A stretch of DNA of 64,000 nucleotides. Origin: Streptosporangium sp. NBC_01756 (GTDB lineage Bacteria > Actinomycetota > Actinomycetes > Streptosporangiales > Streptosporangiaceae). The notes below the pieces were generated by a model, which did no database searches, was not told where the DNA came from, and worked only from the letters and a program-made list of their open reading frames with translations. The translations under genes were made by a program, and so were the position numbers. This document shows positions 1 to 8,486 of the stretch, in pieces (the first letter of the stretch is position 1; the number at the start of each line of letters is the position of its first letter). The stretch lies in contig NZ_CP109130.1 of NCBI RefSeq assembly GCF_035917975.1, forward strand, positions 4,526,001-4,590,000. The letters run 5' to 3'.

Positions 1-412
1 GACTCCGAACCTGCCGGCCGCCACCGGTTCGCTGCACGGGCTGACCCTGGGCACCTCGACCCCCGCCCACCTGGCCAGGGCCGCGGTGGAGGGCATGCTC
101 TGCCACCTGGCGGACGCCCTCGACGCCCTCGGGCTGGACCCGGCCCGGGTGCTGCTCATCGGAGGCGGTGCCAGGTCGGAGGCCGTACGGCGGATCGCCC
201 CGATGGTCTTCGGACGGCCGGTGGTCGTCCCGCGGCCCGGGGAGTACGTCGCGGACGGGGCGGCCAGGCAGGCCGCCTGGCTGCTCGACGGCGGCGACGA
301 GCCTCCGGTCTGGGAGGCGGCCGGGGCGGAGCGCTTCGAGGCCGACGCCACACCTGCCGTGCGAGCTCGCTACGCCGAGGTCCGTGACGCCCAGATCCAC
401 GACGGGCGCTGA
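1..412 (+). CDS. xylB: Xylulokinase (FGGY family), C-terminal part
   Basis: C-terminal fragment of an FGGY carbohydrate kinase, read in the frame that begins at base 2; the start lies upstream of the window. The visible residues open with [14 protein letters not shown], the segment typical of D-xylulokinases, and continue through the second ATP-binding signature around [15 protein letters not shown]. The enzyme would phosphorylate D-xylulose to xylulose 5-phosphate in the cytoplasm, feeding the pentose phosphate pathway. The tail [11 protein letters not shown] ends at a TGA at 410-412. The last 40 or so bases, stop included, are repeated just downstream. Family assignment is good; exact sugar specificity cannot be decided from the C-terminus alone. 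Confidence 0.85.
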   Translation, partial: TPNLPAATGSLHGLTLGTSTPAHLARAAVEGMLCHLADALDALGLDPARVLLIGGGARSEAVRRIAPMVFGRPVVVPRPGEYVADGAARQAAWLLDGGDEPPVWEAAGAERFEADATPAVRARYAEVRDAQIHDGR

Positions 413-491
413 CGGCCCGCTCCGCCCACCGTCGCCGGCCGTCTCAGCCGAGGTCCGTGACGCCCGGATCTCCGGCGGGCGCTGACGGCCG
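374..491 (+). repeat. Direct duplication of the xylulokinase 3' end including its stop codon
   Basis: The stretch beginning GCCGAGGTCCGTGACGCCC at 374 recurs at 447, an offset of 73 bases. Both copies run about 44 bases through GGGCGCTGACGGCC, so the gene's last codons and its TGA are present twice. The second copy has a few substitutions and encodes nothing upstream. It looks like a slipped-strand tandem duplication across the gene end. Confidence 0.75.
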
Positions 492-595
492 GCCCCCGCC
501 CGGCCCGTCGTCGCGGGCGTCTCAGGGGTGGGTCAGGGTCGGATCAGGGGCGTCGCCGGATGTATGAACAGGGTCCGGTGGGACAGTCTTGGCCC

Positions 596-1306
596 ATGCT
601 CGCGTTGAAGAGGCTCTACCCGCTGGTCGCCTGCGCCGGGATCGTGATGGCCGCGGTGGCCACGGTCGTCGGCCAGCTCGACCCGGACCCCCACCTGGAC
701 CCGCTCAACCTGACGATCGGCGAGTACGCGGTGCTGGACCGGGGAGGGGCCGTCGAGCTCGCCATGGCGTCCCTGGGGGTGGGGTCCTTCGCCCTGGTCG
801 CGGGCCTGCGGGCGGCCAGGGCGTCGGTCGGCGTGGCGGCGGAGCGGCTGATGCTGGCGTGGAGCACGGCGCTGGTCGTCATCGCGGTCATGCCGGCCAC
901 CGCTCCGATGTATGACTACGTGTCGGTCGCCGCTTTCGTCACCGTGTTCGTCTCCATGCCTGTGGCGGGCGCGCTGATGGTGACGCGGTTCCAGCAGGAC
1001 GAGCGGTGGCGGGCGGTGGCCAGGCCGGTCGAGTGGCTGGCGCTGGCCGGCGGGTTCGGGCTGCTGGCGATCACCTACGTGGCGCTCCCCGGCGGCCAGG
1101 TGCTGATCGGCCTCGCCGAGCGGGTGCTGCTCGGCGCCGAGGTCGCCCTGGTCGGCGTGCTGGCCGTACGGCTGTCGCAGCTGACCTGGATGCGGGCCGT
1201 ACGGCTGTCGCAGCCGGTCTGGACGCGGGCCACCGCTCGCGCCTCACGCGCCGCTTTGAGCGGACTTGTCTCAGAGCATGACTATTTCATGACAGGTCAC
1301 AAATAG
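596..1306 (+). CDS. DUF998 family integral membrane protein
   Basis: A protein of 236 residues with about six hydrophobic segments (roughly 5-24, 55-75, 88-108, 117-137, 146-168 and 172-192), matching the DUF998 family of six-helix membrane proteins found mainly in actinobacteria. No enzymatic motif is visible and the function is unknown. I start at the ATG at 596; a further in-frame ATG at 560 would add 12 residues, and neither has a strong ribosome binding site. Near the C-terminus the peptide VRLSQLTWMRA is followed at once by VRLSQPVWTRA, the product of a 33-bp tandem duplication at about 1167-1232. It is followed by the promoter of the conservon. Confidence 0.75.
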   Translation: MLALKRLYPLVACAGIVMAAVATVVGQLDPDPHLDPLNLTIGEYAVLDRGGAVELAMASLGVGSFALVAGLRAARASVGVAAERLMLAWSTALVVIAVMPATAPMYDYVSVAAFVTVFVSMPVAGALMVTRFQQDERWRAVARPVEWLALAGGFGLLAITYVALPGGQVLIGLAERVLLGAEVALVGVLAVRLSQLTWMRAVRLSQPVWTRATARASRAALSGLVSEHDYFMTGHK

Positions 1307-1328
1307 GATACGAATACCTCTACCAGTC

Positions 1329-1404
1329 AGTGCTATCCTCAGCGGCGATCTAGAGATCTCCGGAGGCCTCCGCCTCCGGCGCTCCAGGACCGGACCGTAG
1401 AGGT
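1329..1404 (+). promoter_or_regulatory. Candidate promoter, leader hairpin and RBS of the forward conservon
   Basis: An extended -10 element TGC-TATCCT lies at 1331-1339. Downstream a perfect 8-bp hairpin, CCGGAGGC-ctcc-GCCTCCGG, occupies 1360-1379 and would be in the 5' leader. The ribosome binding site GAGGTG sits just ahead of the ATG at 1408. The promoter is a motif call only; the hairpin is directly seen. Confidence 0.45.
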
Positions 1405-1407
1405 GAC

Positions 1408-3615
1408 ATGGCATCGAGCAAGTCCATCCGGTTCAAGATCTCGGTGCTGGTGGCCATCCCTCTCGCCTCGCTGGTCGCCCTGTGGGGCTTCGCGGCGACC
1501 GTCACCGTCGGCGACTCGGTGAGTCTGCTCGAAGTCACCACGCTCTACGACTCCTTCGGCGCGCCCGGTGACACGCTGAACAGTGCGCTGCAGCGTGAGC
1601 ACCTGCTGTCGGCCGAGTACATGGCGAGCCGATCGGACGCCAACCGCGCCACCCTCGCCGGGCAGCGCGTCGTCACCGACCAGGCCCGCGAACGCTTCCG
1701 GAAGGCGACCACCTCCGCGTCGGCCCAGTCGGCCATGAGCGCGGAGATGAGGGCCCGCTTCGACGAGTTGACGAGCCGTGTGAACGCGCTCGACACGGTC
1801 CGGGCCAAGATCGACAGCGGCCGGATAGGGCCGATCGCCCTCGTCAACGACTTCTCCACGGTGCCCGACGCCCTGAACCGGCTCTTCACCGCCATGAGCC
1901 TCAGCAACGACCTGCCGCTCTACCGGCAGTCGCGTGGCCTGTCCGTGATCGTCTACGCCAAGGACTTCCTCGGTCGTGAGCGGGCGCTCGCCGCCGGGGT
2001 GCTGGCACGTGGCCGCCCGCTGGCGGGGAGCGAGCTGCGCCTGTTCACGCAGCTGTCCACCAAGCGGCTCTTCCTCATGGACCAGGCTCTTCCGGAGCTG
2101 GCACCGGAGCTGCGCCGGCCCTTCGACGAGCTGACCGACTCACAGCTGTACGACAGGTTCACCGGCCTGGAGGAGCGCCTGCTGGCTGGGGCTCGCGTGT
2201 CGCCCACCGACTGGCGGGCCGCCAGCGACGCCCTGGAAGCCGCCTACCAGAGATCCGTGACGGCGGCCGGTGTCGCCCTCTACGACCGCGCGACGCCGGA
2301 CGCCGTGGCGACCTTCGCCAAGGCGGGCATCGCCGGCGTGCTCGGACTCGTCGCGGTCATCGCGTCGCTGATGGTCTCCTACCGGGTGGGCAGGGGGCTC
2401 ACCAGGGAGCTCGCCGGTCTGCGGGGGGCGGCCGCGGAGCTGGCGGAGGTACGGCTGCCGCAGGTCATGGAGAAGCTGCGCCGCGGCGAACGCGTGGACA
2501 TGGCGGCCGAGGCCCCCTCGCTGAAACCGCTGGGCAGCACGGCGGAGGTCCACGACGTCGCCGCCGCCTTCGACAGCGTCCAGCATCGCGCCGTGAACGC
2601 GGCCGTGGAGCAGGCCAGACTGCGCGATGGTGTCGCCCAGTCCTTCCGCAACCTCGCCCGGCGGAGTCAGTCCCTGCTGCAGCGCCAGCTCAAGCTGCTC
2701 GACGGAATGCAGAAGCAGGCCGAGGATCCCGACGCGCTGGAGAACCTGTTCCGGCTCGACCACCTCACCACCCGCATGCGCCGCCATGCCGAGGGCCTGG
2801 TGATCCTCTCCGGTGGCGCCGCAGGCCGCAAGTGGCGCTCCTCGGTCCTGATGGAGGACGTACTGCGCGGCGCCGCCGCCCAGGTCGAGGACTACGCCCG
2901 GGTGCGGATCTACCCGATGCCCGGCACCACCCTGGTCGGCAGTGCGGTGGCGGACATGATGCACCTGTTCGCCGAGATCATCGAGAACGCCACGGTCTTC
3001 TCACCGCCCGGGGGCGAAGTGTCGGTCCGGGGCGAGCTCGTGGGACGCGGCTTCACCATCGAGATCGAGGACAGGGGACTCGGACTGACCGCCGAGAAGC
3101 GTGCCGCGATCAACGAGCGCCTGGCCAGCCCGCCGGAGCTCGACCCGGCCGAGACCGACCGGCTCGGATTCGCGGTGGTCGGCCTGCTGGCCGCTCGGTA
3201 CAAGATCGGCGTGACGCTGCGGACCTCGCCGTACGGCGGGACCGGCGTGGTCATCCTGCTGCCGGAGTCCCTGCTGGGCGACCCGGAACCGGTCGAGCCG
3301 GCGGAGCCGGCGCTGCGGGAGATCACCGGGGGCGCCGAGCCGGTGGAGCGTCTGCGGGCCGTCGCGCCCCGACCGCCCGCGGAGTCTCCGGCGCCGGCCC
3401 CCGCGGATCTGTGGAAGTCGCCGCGGCGTGTCAACGGCGGGTTGCCCCGCCGGGTGCGTCAGGCCGCCATCTCGCCGCGGTTGCGGCAGGATCCGTCTCC
3501 GGCCGCCGAGCCGGCGGCGCGGTCTCCTGAGGAGGCACGGGCGCTGCTGAGCTCTCTGCAGGCGGGATGGCGGCGCGGGAGGTCGGACGGGGAAGACGGC
3601 GGTGGGGAGCCGTGA
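1408..3615 (+). CDS. cvnA: Conservon sensor kinase-like protein CvnA (NIT + HAMP + HATPase)
   Basis: Membrane-bound sensor histidine-kinase-like protein, 735 residues. An N-terminal membrane helix (about 10-32) and a second at about 308-330 bracket an extracytoplasmic NIT (nitrate/nitrite sensing) type helical domain. A HAMP-like linker follows, then a dimerisation region with the motif RLDHLTTRMRRHAE, and a HATPase_c domain (about 500-620) with N-box IIENATVFSPP and G1 box IEDRGLGL. The Pro/Ala-rich tail (625-735) is disordered. In Streptomyces, CvnA proteins form a membrane-associated complex with CvnB, C and D resembling a eukaryotic G-protein-coupled system. It is followed after 93 bases by cvnB and cvnC. 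No cognate response regulator is nearby, as is usual for conservons. Confidence 0.9.
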   Translation: MASSKSIRFKISVLVAIPLASLVALWGFAATVTVGDSVSLLEVTTLYDSFGAPGDTLNSALQREHLLSAEYMASRSDANRATLAGQRVVTDQARERFRKATTSASAQSAMSAEMRARFDELTSRVNALDTVRAKIDSGRIGPIALVNDFSTVPDALNRLFTAMSLSNDLPLYRQSRGLSVIVYAKDFLGRERALAAGVLARGRPLAGSELRLFTQLSTKRLFLMDQALPELAPELRRPFDELTDSQLYDRFTGLEERLLAGARVSPTDWRAASDALEAAYQRSVTAAGVALYDRATPDAVATFAKAGIAGVLGLVAVIASLMVSYRVGRGLTRELAGLRGAAAELAEVRLPQVMEKLRRGERVDMAAEAPSLKPLGSTAEVHDVAAAFDSVQHRAVNAAVEQARLRDGVAQSFRNLARRSQSLLQRQLKLLDGMQKQAEDPDALENLFRLDHLTTRMRRHAEGLVILSGGAAGRKWRSSVLMEDVLRGAAAQVEDYARVRIYPMPGTTLVGSAVADMMHLFAEIIENATVFSPPGGEVSVRGELVGRGFTIEIEDRGLGLTAEKRAAINERLASPPELDPAETDRLGFAVVGLLAARYKIGVTLRTSPYGGTGVVILLPESLLGDPEPVEPAEPALREITGGAEPVERLRAVAPRPPAESPAPAPADLWKSPRRVNGGLPRRVRQAAISPRLRQDPSPAAEPAARSPEEARALLSSLQAGWRRGRSDGEDGGGEP

Positions 3616-3708
3616 GGCGGGGGTGGGAGCGCCACCGCCGGGCCCGATCGGCGGAACCGACGGAGACCACAACGATTGTGATCATCAGAGGGGAAGGGGT
3701 TTAACCAC

Positions 3709-4098
3709 GTGCCGGGTGAGCTGTATTGGCTTCTGGATGACTTCGTCACGAGTGTGGCGGACGTCTCGCACGCGCTGATCCTGTCCAACGACGGGCTCAT
3801 GGTGGCCTCGTCCCGAGAACTGAGCAAAGAGGACGCCGATCACCTGTCGGCGGTGGCCTCCGGTTTCCAGAGTCTTGCCAAGGGGACCAGCCTGCAGTTC
3901 GGCGGCGGAGCCGTACGGCAGACGATGGTGGAGATGGACTCGGCGTTCCTCTTCGTCACCTCGGCCGGCCAGGGGAGCTGCCTGACGGTGATGACCACGG
4001 GGGCCGCCGATGTGGGCCTGATCGCCTACGAGATGGCCCGTCTGGTCACCCGGGTCGGGCAGCACCTCGCCACCGTGCCCCGGGTGACCGGCCAATGA
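3709..4098 (+). CDS. cvnB: Conservon roadblock/LC7 protein CvnB
   Basis: A roadblock/LC7-fold protein of 129 residues. It starts at GTG 3709, with a purine-rich ribosome binding site GAGGGGAAGGGG at 3688-3699. The sequence ELYWLLDDFVTSV, then SNDGLMVASS and the glycine-rich AGQGSCLTV, is the characteristic core. Roadblock proteins regulate small Ras-like GTPases, often as GTPase-activating partners (MglB-MglA in Myxococcus); here the expected partner is a CvnD. The stop overlaps the cvnC start as ATGA, so the two are probably translationally coupled. This conservon has no cvnD of its own. Confidence 0.92.
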   Translation: MPGELYWLLDDFVTSVADVSHALILSNDGLMVASSRELSKEDADHLSAVASGFQSLAKGTSLQFGGGAVRQTMVEMDSAFLFVTSAGQGSCLTVMTTGAADVGLIAYEMARLVTRVGQHLATVPRVTGQ

Positions 4099-4466
4099 GC
4101 GATGAGATCGAGTGGATCGACGAGGAGGCGGGGCCGGTCGTCCGCCCCTACGCGGTGACCGGCGGGCGGACCAGCACCTCCTCCGGCGCCTTCGACCTGC
4201 TGTCCATGGTGGTGGCGACGGGGTCGGCGGTCTTCGCGAACGCGCACCTGGGTTCGGAGCACCGGCGGCTGCTCGGCCTGAGCCGGCGGACCCGGCCGAT
4301 CGTGGAGATCGCCTCGGACGCCGGACTGCCGATCGGTGTGATCAAGGTGCTGCTGGGGGATCTGCTGGACCAGGGTCTGATCCTGGTGCGCTCGCCGATC
4401 CCGGCCGCCACGGCTCCCCCGGAGGGACTCCTGCAGGAAGTGATCAGCGGTCTCCGGGCGCTGTGA
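4095..4466 (+). CDS. cvnC: Conservon DUF742 protein CvnC
   Basis: A DUF742 protein of 123 residues, the third conserved member of conservons. It opens with EWIDEEAGPVVRPYAVTGGR, contains a winged-helix-like segment (EIASDAGLPIGVIKVLLGDLLDQGL) and ends with EVISGLRAL, the same C-terminal motif as its paralogue on the other strand. The start overlaps the cvnB stop by four bases. In a normal conservon the next gene would be cvnD, overlapping this 3' end; here the sequence runs directly into a terminator and the 3' end of the opposing operon, so cvnD is missing. Confidence 0.92.
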   Translation: MSDEIEWIDEEAGPVVRPYAVTGGRTSTSSGAFDLLSMVVATGSAVFANAHLGSEHRRLLGLSRRTRPIVEIASDAGLPIGVIKVLLGDLLDQGLILVRSPIPAATAPPEGLLQEVISGLRAL

Positions 4467-4490
4467 GACCCGAGGCCGCGCCTGGCCGGC

Positions 4491-4516
4491 CGGTCCGCGG
4501 TGAAGACCGCGGACCG
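4491..4516. terminator. Bidirectional terminator hairpin between the two conservons
   Basis: A perfect 11-bp inverted repeat, CGGTCCGCGGT-gaag-ACCGCGGACCG, sits between the convergent cvnC (ends 4466) and cvnD (ends 4527). There is no T-run, as is common in high-GC actinobacteria. Confidence 0.75.
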
Positions 4517-4526
4517 CCGGATCCGG

Positions 4527-5102
4527 TCAGCGCTGGCTCGCCGTCAGCACTTTGAGGGAGTGCTCCACGAGCGTCACCAGCACGACCTTGGCCGACGCGC
4601 GGCGCCGGACGTCGCACAGCAGTACGGGCACGTCCGGGTCCAGGTCGAGGGCCACCCGCACGTCCTCGCTCTCGTAGCGTTCGGCTCCGTCGAAGCAGTT
4701 GACCGCCACGATGAACGGCGTGCCACGCTGTTCGAAATAGTCGATCGAGGGGAAACAGTCGGTCAGCCGCCGGGTGTCGGCCAGCACGACCGCGCCCAGC
4801 GCGCCGTAGGACAGTTCGTCCCACATGAACCAGAACCGCTCCTGCCCGGGGGTGCCGAACAGGTACACGACCAGGCCCTCCCGGATCGTGATGCGGCCGA
4901 AGTCCATGGCGACCGTGGTGGTGGTCTTGCCCTCCACGCCGTCGACGTCGTCGATGCCGATGCCGCGGTCGGAGAGCACCTCCTCGGTACGGAGCGGGCG
5001 GATCTCGCTGATCGCGCCGACGAGCGTGGTCTTGCCCACCCCGAAGCCGCCCGCGATGAGAATCTTGAGCGCGACGGGTTCGTCAGAGGGCCCGAAGTCC
5101 AT
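4527..5102 (-). CDS. cvnD: Conservon Ras/MglA-like GTP-binding protein CvnD
   Basis: A small GTPase of 191 residues. The P-loop is GGFGVGKTTL (about residues 18-27), the DxxG region reads FGTPGQERF, and the base-recognition motif is NCFD in place of NKxD. This is the usual CvnD form of the family. In Streptomyces, CvnD binds and hydrolyses GTP and is recruited to the CvnA membrane complex. The ATG at 5102 lies inside the end of cvnC (20-base overlap), so the genes are coupled. This is the only cvnD near either conservon and is well placed to serve both sets of A/B/C proteins. Confidence 0.93.
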   Translation of the reverse strand: MDFGPSDEPVALKILIAGGFGVGKTTLVGAISEIRPLRTEEVLSDRGIGIDDVDGVEGKTTTTVAMDFGRITIREGLVVYLFGTPGQERFWFMWDELSYGALGAVVLADTRRLTDCFPSIDYFEQRGTPFIVAVNCFDGAERYESEDVRVALDLDPDVPVLLCDVRRRASAKVVLVTLVEHSLKVLTASQR

Positions 5103-5430
5103 TGATCACTTCCTTGAGAATGCGCTCGCTCGCCGAAGCGCGCCCGATCGAGATGAGCTGGTGGTCCTGCAGGTCACCGAGGAGAACGCGGACCACGCCC
5201 AGTGGCAGGTCGAGGTCCGAGGCGATGTCGGCCACCGATGTCGCGGTGGTGACCAGGGAGAGGATGCGTTCCTGTTCCGGTCCGGGGACGAAGCCGTGGG
5301 GCACGATGGCCCCGGTCGCGGTGACCATCGCGACCAGGTCCAGTTCGTCGCCGGATGAGCGGGTCCGCCCTCCGATGAGCGCATAAGGCCGGACGATCGG
5401 CCCGGCCTCCTCGTCCATCCACTGCATCAT
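5083..5430 (-). CDS. cvnC: Conservon DUF742 protein CvnC (second copy)
   Basis: A DUF742 protein of 115 residues from the ATG at 5430. The frame is open further upstream, but alignment with the forward paralogue supports a start at MMQWMDEEAGPIVRPYAL. The winged-helix-like region DIASDLDLPLGVVRVLLGDL and the terminal EVINGLRAL mirror the copy on the plus strand. Its last 20 bases overlap the start of cvnD. A gap of about 64 bases separates it from the preceding cvnB stop. Confidence 0.9.
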   Translation of the reverse strand: MMQWMDEEAGPIVRPYALIGGRTRSSGDELDLVAMVTATGAIVPHGFVPGPEQERILSLVTTATSVADIASDLDLPLGVVRVLLGDLQDHQLISIGRASASERILKEVINGLRAL

Positions 5431-5494
5431 CCGGGTCCCGTGCCTTCGGCTGGGGAACCGAACGACCGGTGTCCTCTGTGCACGCCCGCCTCGT

Positions 5495-5902
5495 TCACGA
5501 GAGCCCTTGGCGGGGAAGGGTGGAGATGTGCTGGCCAACCCGCTTGACCAGCATCGCCATCTCGTAGGCGATGTGGCCGACGTCGGCGTCGGAACTGCTC
5601 AGCACGGCCAGGCAGGTTCCCTGGCCGGCGGCCGTGACGAACAGGAAGGCCGACTCCATCTCCACGATCGTCTGGCGCACCTCACCGCCGCCGAAGTGCC
5701 GGCCGGCCCCGCGCGCCAGACTCTGGAATCCGGCCGCGACCGCCGACAGGTGTTCGGCGTCCTCCCGGCTGAGTCCCTTGGAGAAGCCGACGGCGAGCCC
5801 GTCGGTGGACAGGATCACCGCCTGGCGCACCGCGCCCACCCTGGTGGTCAGGTCGTCGAGGAGCCAGTTCAGCTCGCCGGTGTTAGTCGCTTTTCCGGTC
5901 AT
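5495..5902 (-). CDS. cvnB: Conservon roadblock/LC7 protein CvnB (second copy)
   Basis: A roadblock/LC7 protein of 135 residues with the core GELNWLLDDLTTRV, STDGLAVGFS and AGQGTCLAVL. It is clearly paralogous to the plus-strand CvnB, with the same central HLSAVAAGFQSLARG segment. Its ATG overlaps the cvnA stop as TAATG, implying coupling. Expected role: regulator or scaffold for the GTPase CvnD encoded two genes downstream. Confidence 0.92.
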   Translation of the reverse strand: MTGKATNTGELNWLLDDLTTRVGAVRQAVILSTDGLAVGFSKGLSREDAEHLSAVAAGFQSLARGAGRHFGGGEVRQTIVEMESAFLFVTAAGQGTCLAVLSSSDADVGHIAYEMAMLVKRVGQHISTLPRQGLS

Positions 5903-8367
5903 TAGTCCCCCTTATCGCCTGTCGTCTGGTGTGCGAAGTCATTTCCCTGTTCCTCGCGCCCACGCCGTCCCCCCGCCTGGAAGGCGGAGAAGAGAGCGCG
6001 GACCTCGTCCGGCGAACGCTCGGGGGGCTCCGGCGGCTGCTCCGGCTCGACAGGCGCCGGGGACTCTTGCCGTAGCTGTGGGGCCAGGTTCGCCTGCCGT
6101 ACCCGGCGGGGCAGGTTCCCCGGTCCGGTGGTCTCGCGAACCGGCTCGTCGGCCGTCCTGAGAGCGGGCTCCCCGACCGGTGCGCGGGGCGGCTCGGGGG
6201 TCGGCGAGCCGATCGGCTCATGGGCCGGCCCGCGGCCGGGCCGGTGGGCGGCCTCGCGACCCGGCAGGTCGGTCACCACGGAGAGGGCCGGTGTGGAGGG
6301 GGCCGGCGCGGCGAGCGGCGGCGCGGAAGAACCCGCGGCTGAGGGGACCGTCCTCGTCCGGCGCGGCAGCCCCGACTCGGAGCGCGGCAGACCCGGCTCG
6401 GAGCGACCGGTGGTCAGGGCGGCGGGCGGCGCGGGCGTGAAGAACTCCGGCTGCCCCTCGGCGAGCCGCTCGGCGGTGATGGTGAGCGGCGAAGGAGTCT
6501 GGGCGAGCACCGTGCGGGGAATGAGCACGATGGCCGTGGTGCCGCCGAACGGTGAATCGCGCAGCAGGACCTGGATGCCGTGCCGGGCGGCGAGCTGGCC
6601 CACCACGAACAGGCCGAGCCGGTCGCTGTCGGCCAGATCGAACTCCGGCGGGTCGGCCAGCCGCTCGTTGATCGCCTCGTACTCCGTGGGGCTCAGGCCC
6701 AGGCCGCGGTCCTCCACCTCGACGGCGAATCCGTTGGACACCACGTCACCGCGGACGGTCACCATGGTCTGCGGCGGTGAGTAGAGCGTGGCGTTCTCGA
6801 CGAGCTCGGCTATCAGGTGGGCGATGTCGGCGACCGCGGCCCCGTCGAGCGACGCGTCGGGCATCGGCGGCACGCTGACCCGTTTGTAGTCCTCGACCTC
6901 GGAGATCGCGGCTCTGACGACGTCGACCACGGCCACCGGCCTGCGCCAGGTCCGGCCGGGCGCGGAGCCGGACAGGATGATCAGGCTCTCCGCGTGCCGC
7001 CGCATGCGGGTGGTCAGATGGTCCAGGCGGAACAGGTCCTCAAGGCTGTCGGGGTCGCCTGCCCGGCGCTGCATGCTGTCCAGCAGGGTGAGCTGACGGT
7101 GGAGCAGGCCCTGATTGCGCCGGGCCAGGTTCACGAAGACCTGGCTGACGCCGCGGCGCAGGTTGGCCTGGCCGACGGCGGCCTCGACGGCGGTGTGCTG
7201 CACCGAGCCGAACGCGTGCGCCAGGTCGCGGACCTCGGCCGAGCCGTTCACCACGATCGGCGGGGCCTCGGCGTACACGTCGACCTCCTCGCCGCGCCGG
7301 AGCCGTTCCACGACGCGGGGGAGCCGCTCCTCCGCCAGATCCAGCGCCGCCGAGCGGAGCCCGGCCAGCTCGCCGACCAGACGGCGGCCGAAACGGACCG
7401 AGATGATGATCGACGTGATCACCGCGATCAGGCCGATGCCGCCGGCGACGACGATCCGCACCATGATGCCGGTGGCCACCGACTGGGACCGCTTGGCCAG
7501 CTCCTTGGAGGCGGAGAGGCCTATCTGGTCGAGCCAGGTCGCGACTCCGTCCGTGGTCGCCTTCCAGCCGCGCGCCTCGGGGGGAAGGGTCCCACCGGTG
7601 GCCCCCACGACGGCCTCCTCCAGCGCGACGAACTTCTCGAAGGCCGCGGAGTCGAAGGTGTCCCGGTACGGGCCGCCCAGCTCGGTGTCCAGGGCGGACA
7701 GGCCGCGCGCGTGCAGGAAACGCCGGGTGGAGACGTACCCGCCGAAGGCGCTCCGCTCCTCGGCGGACATCCGGTAGTCGATCAGCGCCCCGCTGATCAG
7801 CGCGTTCTCCCTGGCGAGGATCTCGCGGGCGTTGCCCATCGACTGCATGGCCGCGGCCTGCTGGTAGATCGCCAGGTCGGGGACCGCGGCCATCTGGTCG
7901 TACAGCAGGAAGACCGAGTCCAGGATCCGGTTGTAGTTCGACAGCACCACCAGCCGGGCGTCCTGGCCGCCGTCGATGCCGGCGCGGATGGCCGGCAGCC
8001 GGTCGAGCTGGTGAACCAGGGTGTCCAGCGCGGCGCTCAGCTCCGGGCTGTGGGCGTCGTCGGCGAGCGCGGCGTCGCGGAACTTCTCGACAGCCCGGTC
8101 GGTACGGCCGCGCTGCTGGCCGATCTCGCTGGTCAGGACCCGGGAGCTGATCGCGACCGAGGACTGCGTCCGCTCGGCCTGCAGTTCGAGCCCCAGCTGG
8201 GTGGAGGTGAGGCCGACGGACTGGTATCGGGAGTTCGCCTGGAACAGGTCCACCCCGTCGCCGACGGTCAGGTTGAGGACGAATCCCCAGAGCGCGCTGA
8301 GCGACAACAGGGGTAAGAGCAGCAGCAAGAAGATCTTTAACCGAATCGACCGGTTTCCAGAACCCAT
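5902..8367 (-). CDS. cvnA: Conservon sensor kinase-like protein CvnA (second copy)
   Basis: A protein of 821 residues from the ATG at 8367, chosen over an in-frame TTG at 8382 because GGGACGAG lies at proper distance. Architecture: N-terminal membrane helix with a run of leucines (about 8-35), NIT-type helical sensory domain, second helix near 295-318, HAMP-like linker, dimerisation motif RLDHLTTRMRRHAE, then HATPase_c (about 490-612) with N-box LVENATLYSPP and G1 box EDRGLGL. The tail of about 200 residues is rich in Pro, Glu and Arg and longer than in the forward copy. It leads the complete A-B-C-D conservon on this strand. Confidence 0.9.
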   Translation of the reverse strand: MGSGNRSIRLKIFLLLLLPLLSLSALWGFVLNLTVGDGVDLFQANSRYQSVGLTSTQLGLELQAERTQSSVAISSRVLTSEIGQQRGRTDRAVEKFRDAALADDAHSPELSAALDTLVHQLDRLPAIRAGIDGGQDARLVVLSNYNRILDSVFLLYDQMAAVPDLAIYQQAAAMQSMGNAREILARENALISGALIDYRMSAEERSAFGGYVSTRRFLHARGLSALDTELGGPYRDTFDSAAFEKFVALEEAVVGATGGTLPPEARGWKATTDGVATWLDQIGLSASKELAKRSQSVATGIMVRIVVAGGIGLIAVITSIIISVRFGRRLVGELAGLRSAALDLAEERLPRVVERLRRGEEVDVYAEAPPIVVNGSAEVRDLAHAFGSVQHTAVEAAVGQANLRRGVSQVFVNLARRNQGLLHRQLTLLDSMQRRAGDPDSLEDLFRLDHLTTRMRRHAESLIILSGSAPGRTWRRPVAVVDVVRAAISEVEDYKRVSVPPMPDASLDGAAVADIAHLIAELVENATLYSPPQTMVTVRGDVVSNGFAVEVEDRGLGLSPTEYEAINERLADPPEFDLADSDRLGLFVVGQLAARHGIQVLLRDSPFGGTTAIVLIPRTVLAQTPSPLTITAERLAEGQPEFFTPAPPAALTTGRSEPGLPRSESGLPRRTRTVPSAAGSSAPPLAAPAPSTPALSVVTDLPGREAAHRPGRGPAHEPIGSPTPEPPRAPVGEPALRTADEPVRETTGPGNLPRRVRQANLAPQLRQESPAPVEPEQPPEPPERSPDEVRALFSAFQAGGRRGREEQGNDFAHQTTGDKGD

Positions 8368-8457
8368 GCCCACTCGTCCCAACTTCTGAGCGTGTGGAGG
8401 CTTTCGTGACTTTGGGGGTGAATATGCCTCCGGAAGATCGCACAGGAGACTAGCACC

Positions 8458-8486
8458 GATAAGGTCGCTGCGCAGTGGAGGATCTG
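8458..8486 (+). promoter_or_regulatory. Candidate -10 element and RBS of the SDR gene
   Basis: TAAGGT at 8460-8465 is a plausible -10, predicting a start of transcription near 8472. GGAGG at 8477-8481 is the ribosome binding site that decides for the ATG at 8487 over the GTG at 8475. Confidence 0.4.

Noticed and set aside
4467..4526. Search for a cvnD gene after the forward cvnC
   Set aside because: Only 60 bases remain before the opposing cvnD end, occupied by a terminator; no GTPase remnant is visible.
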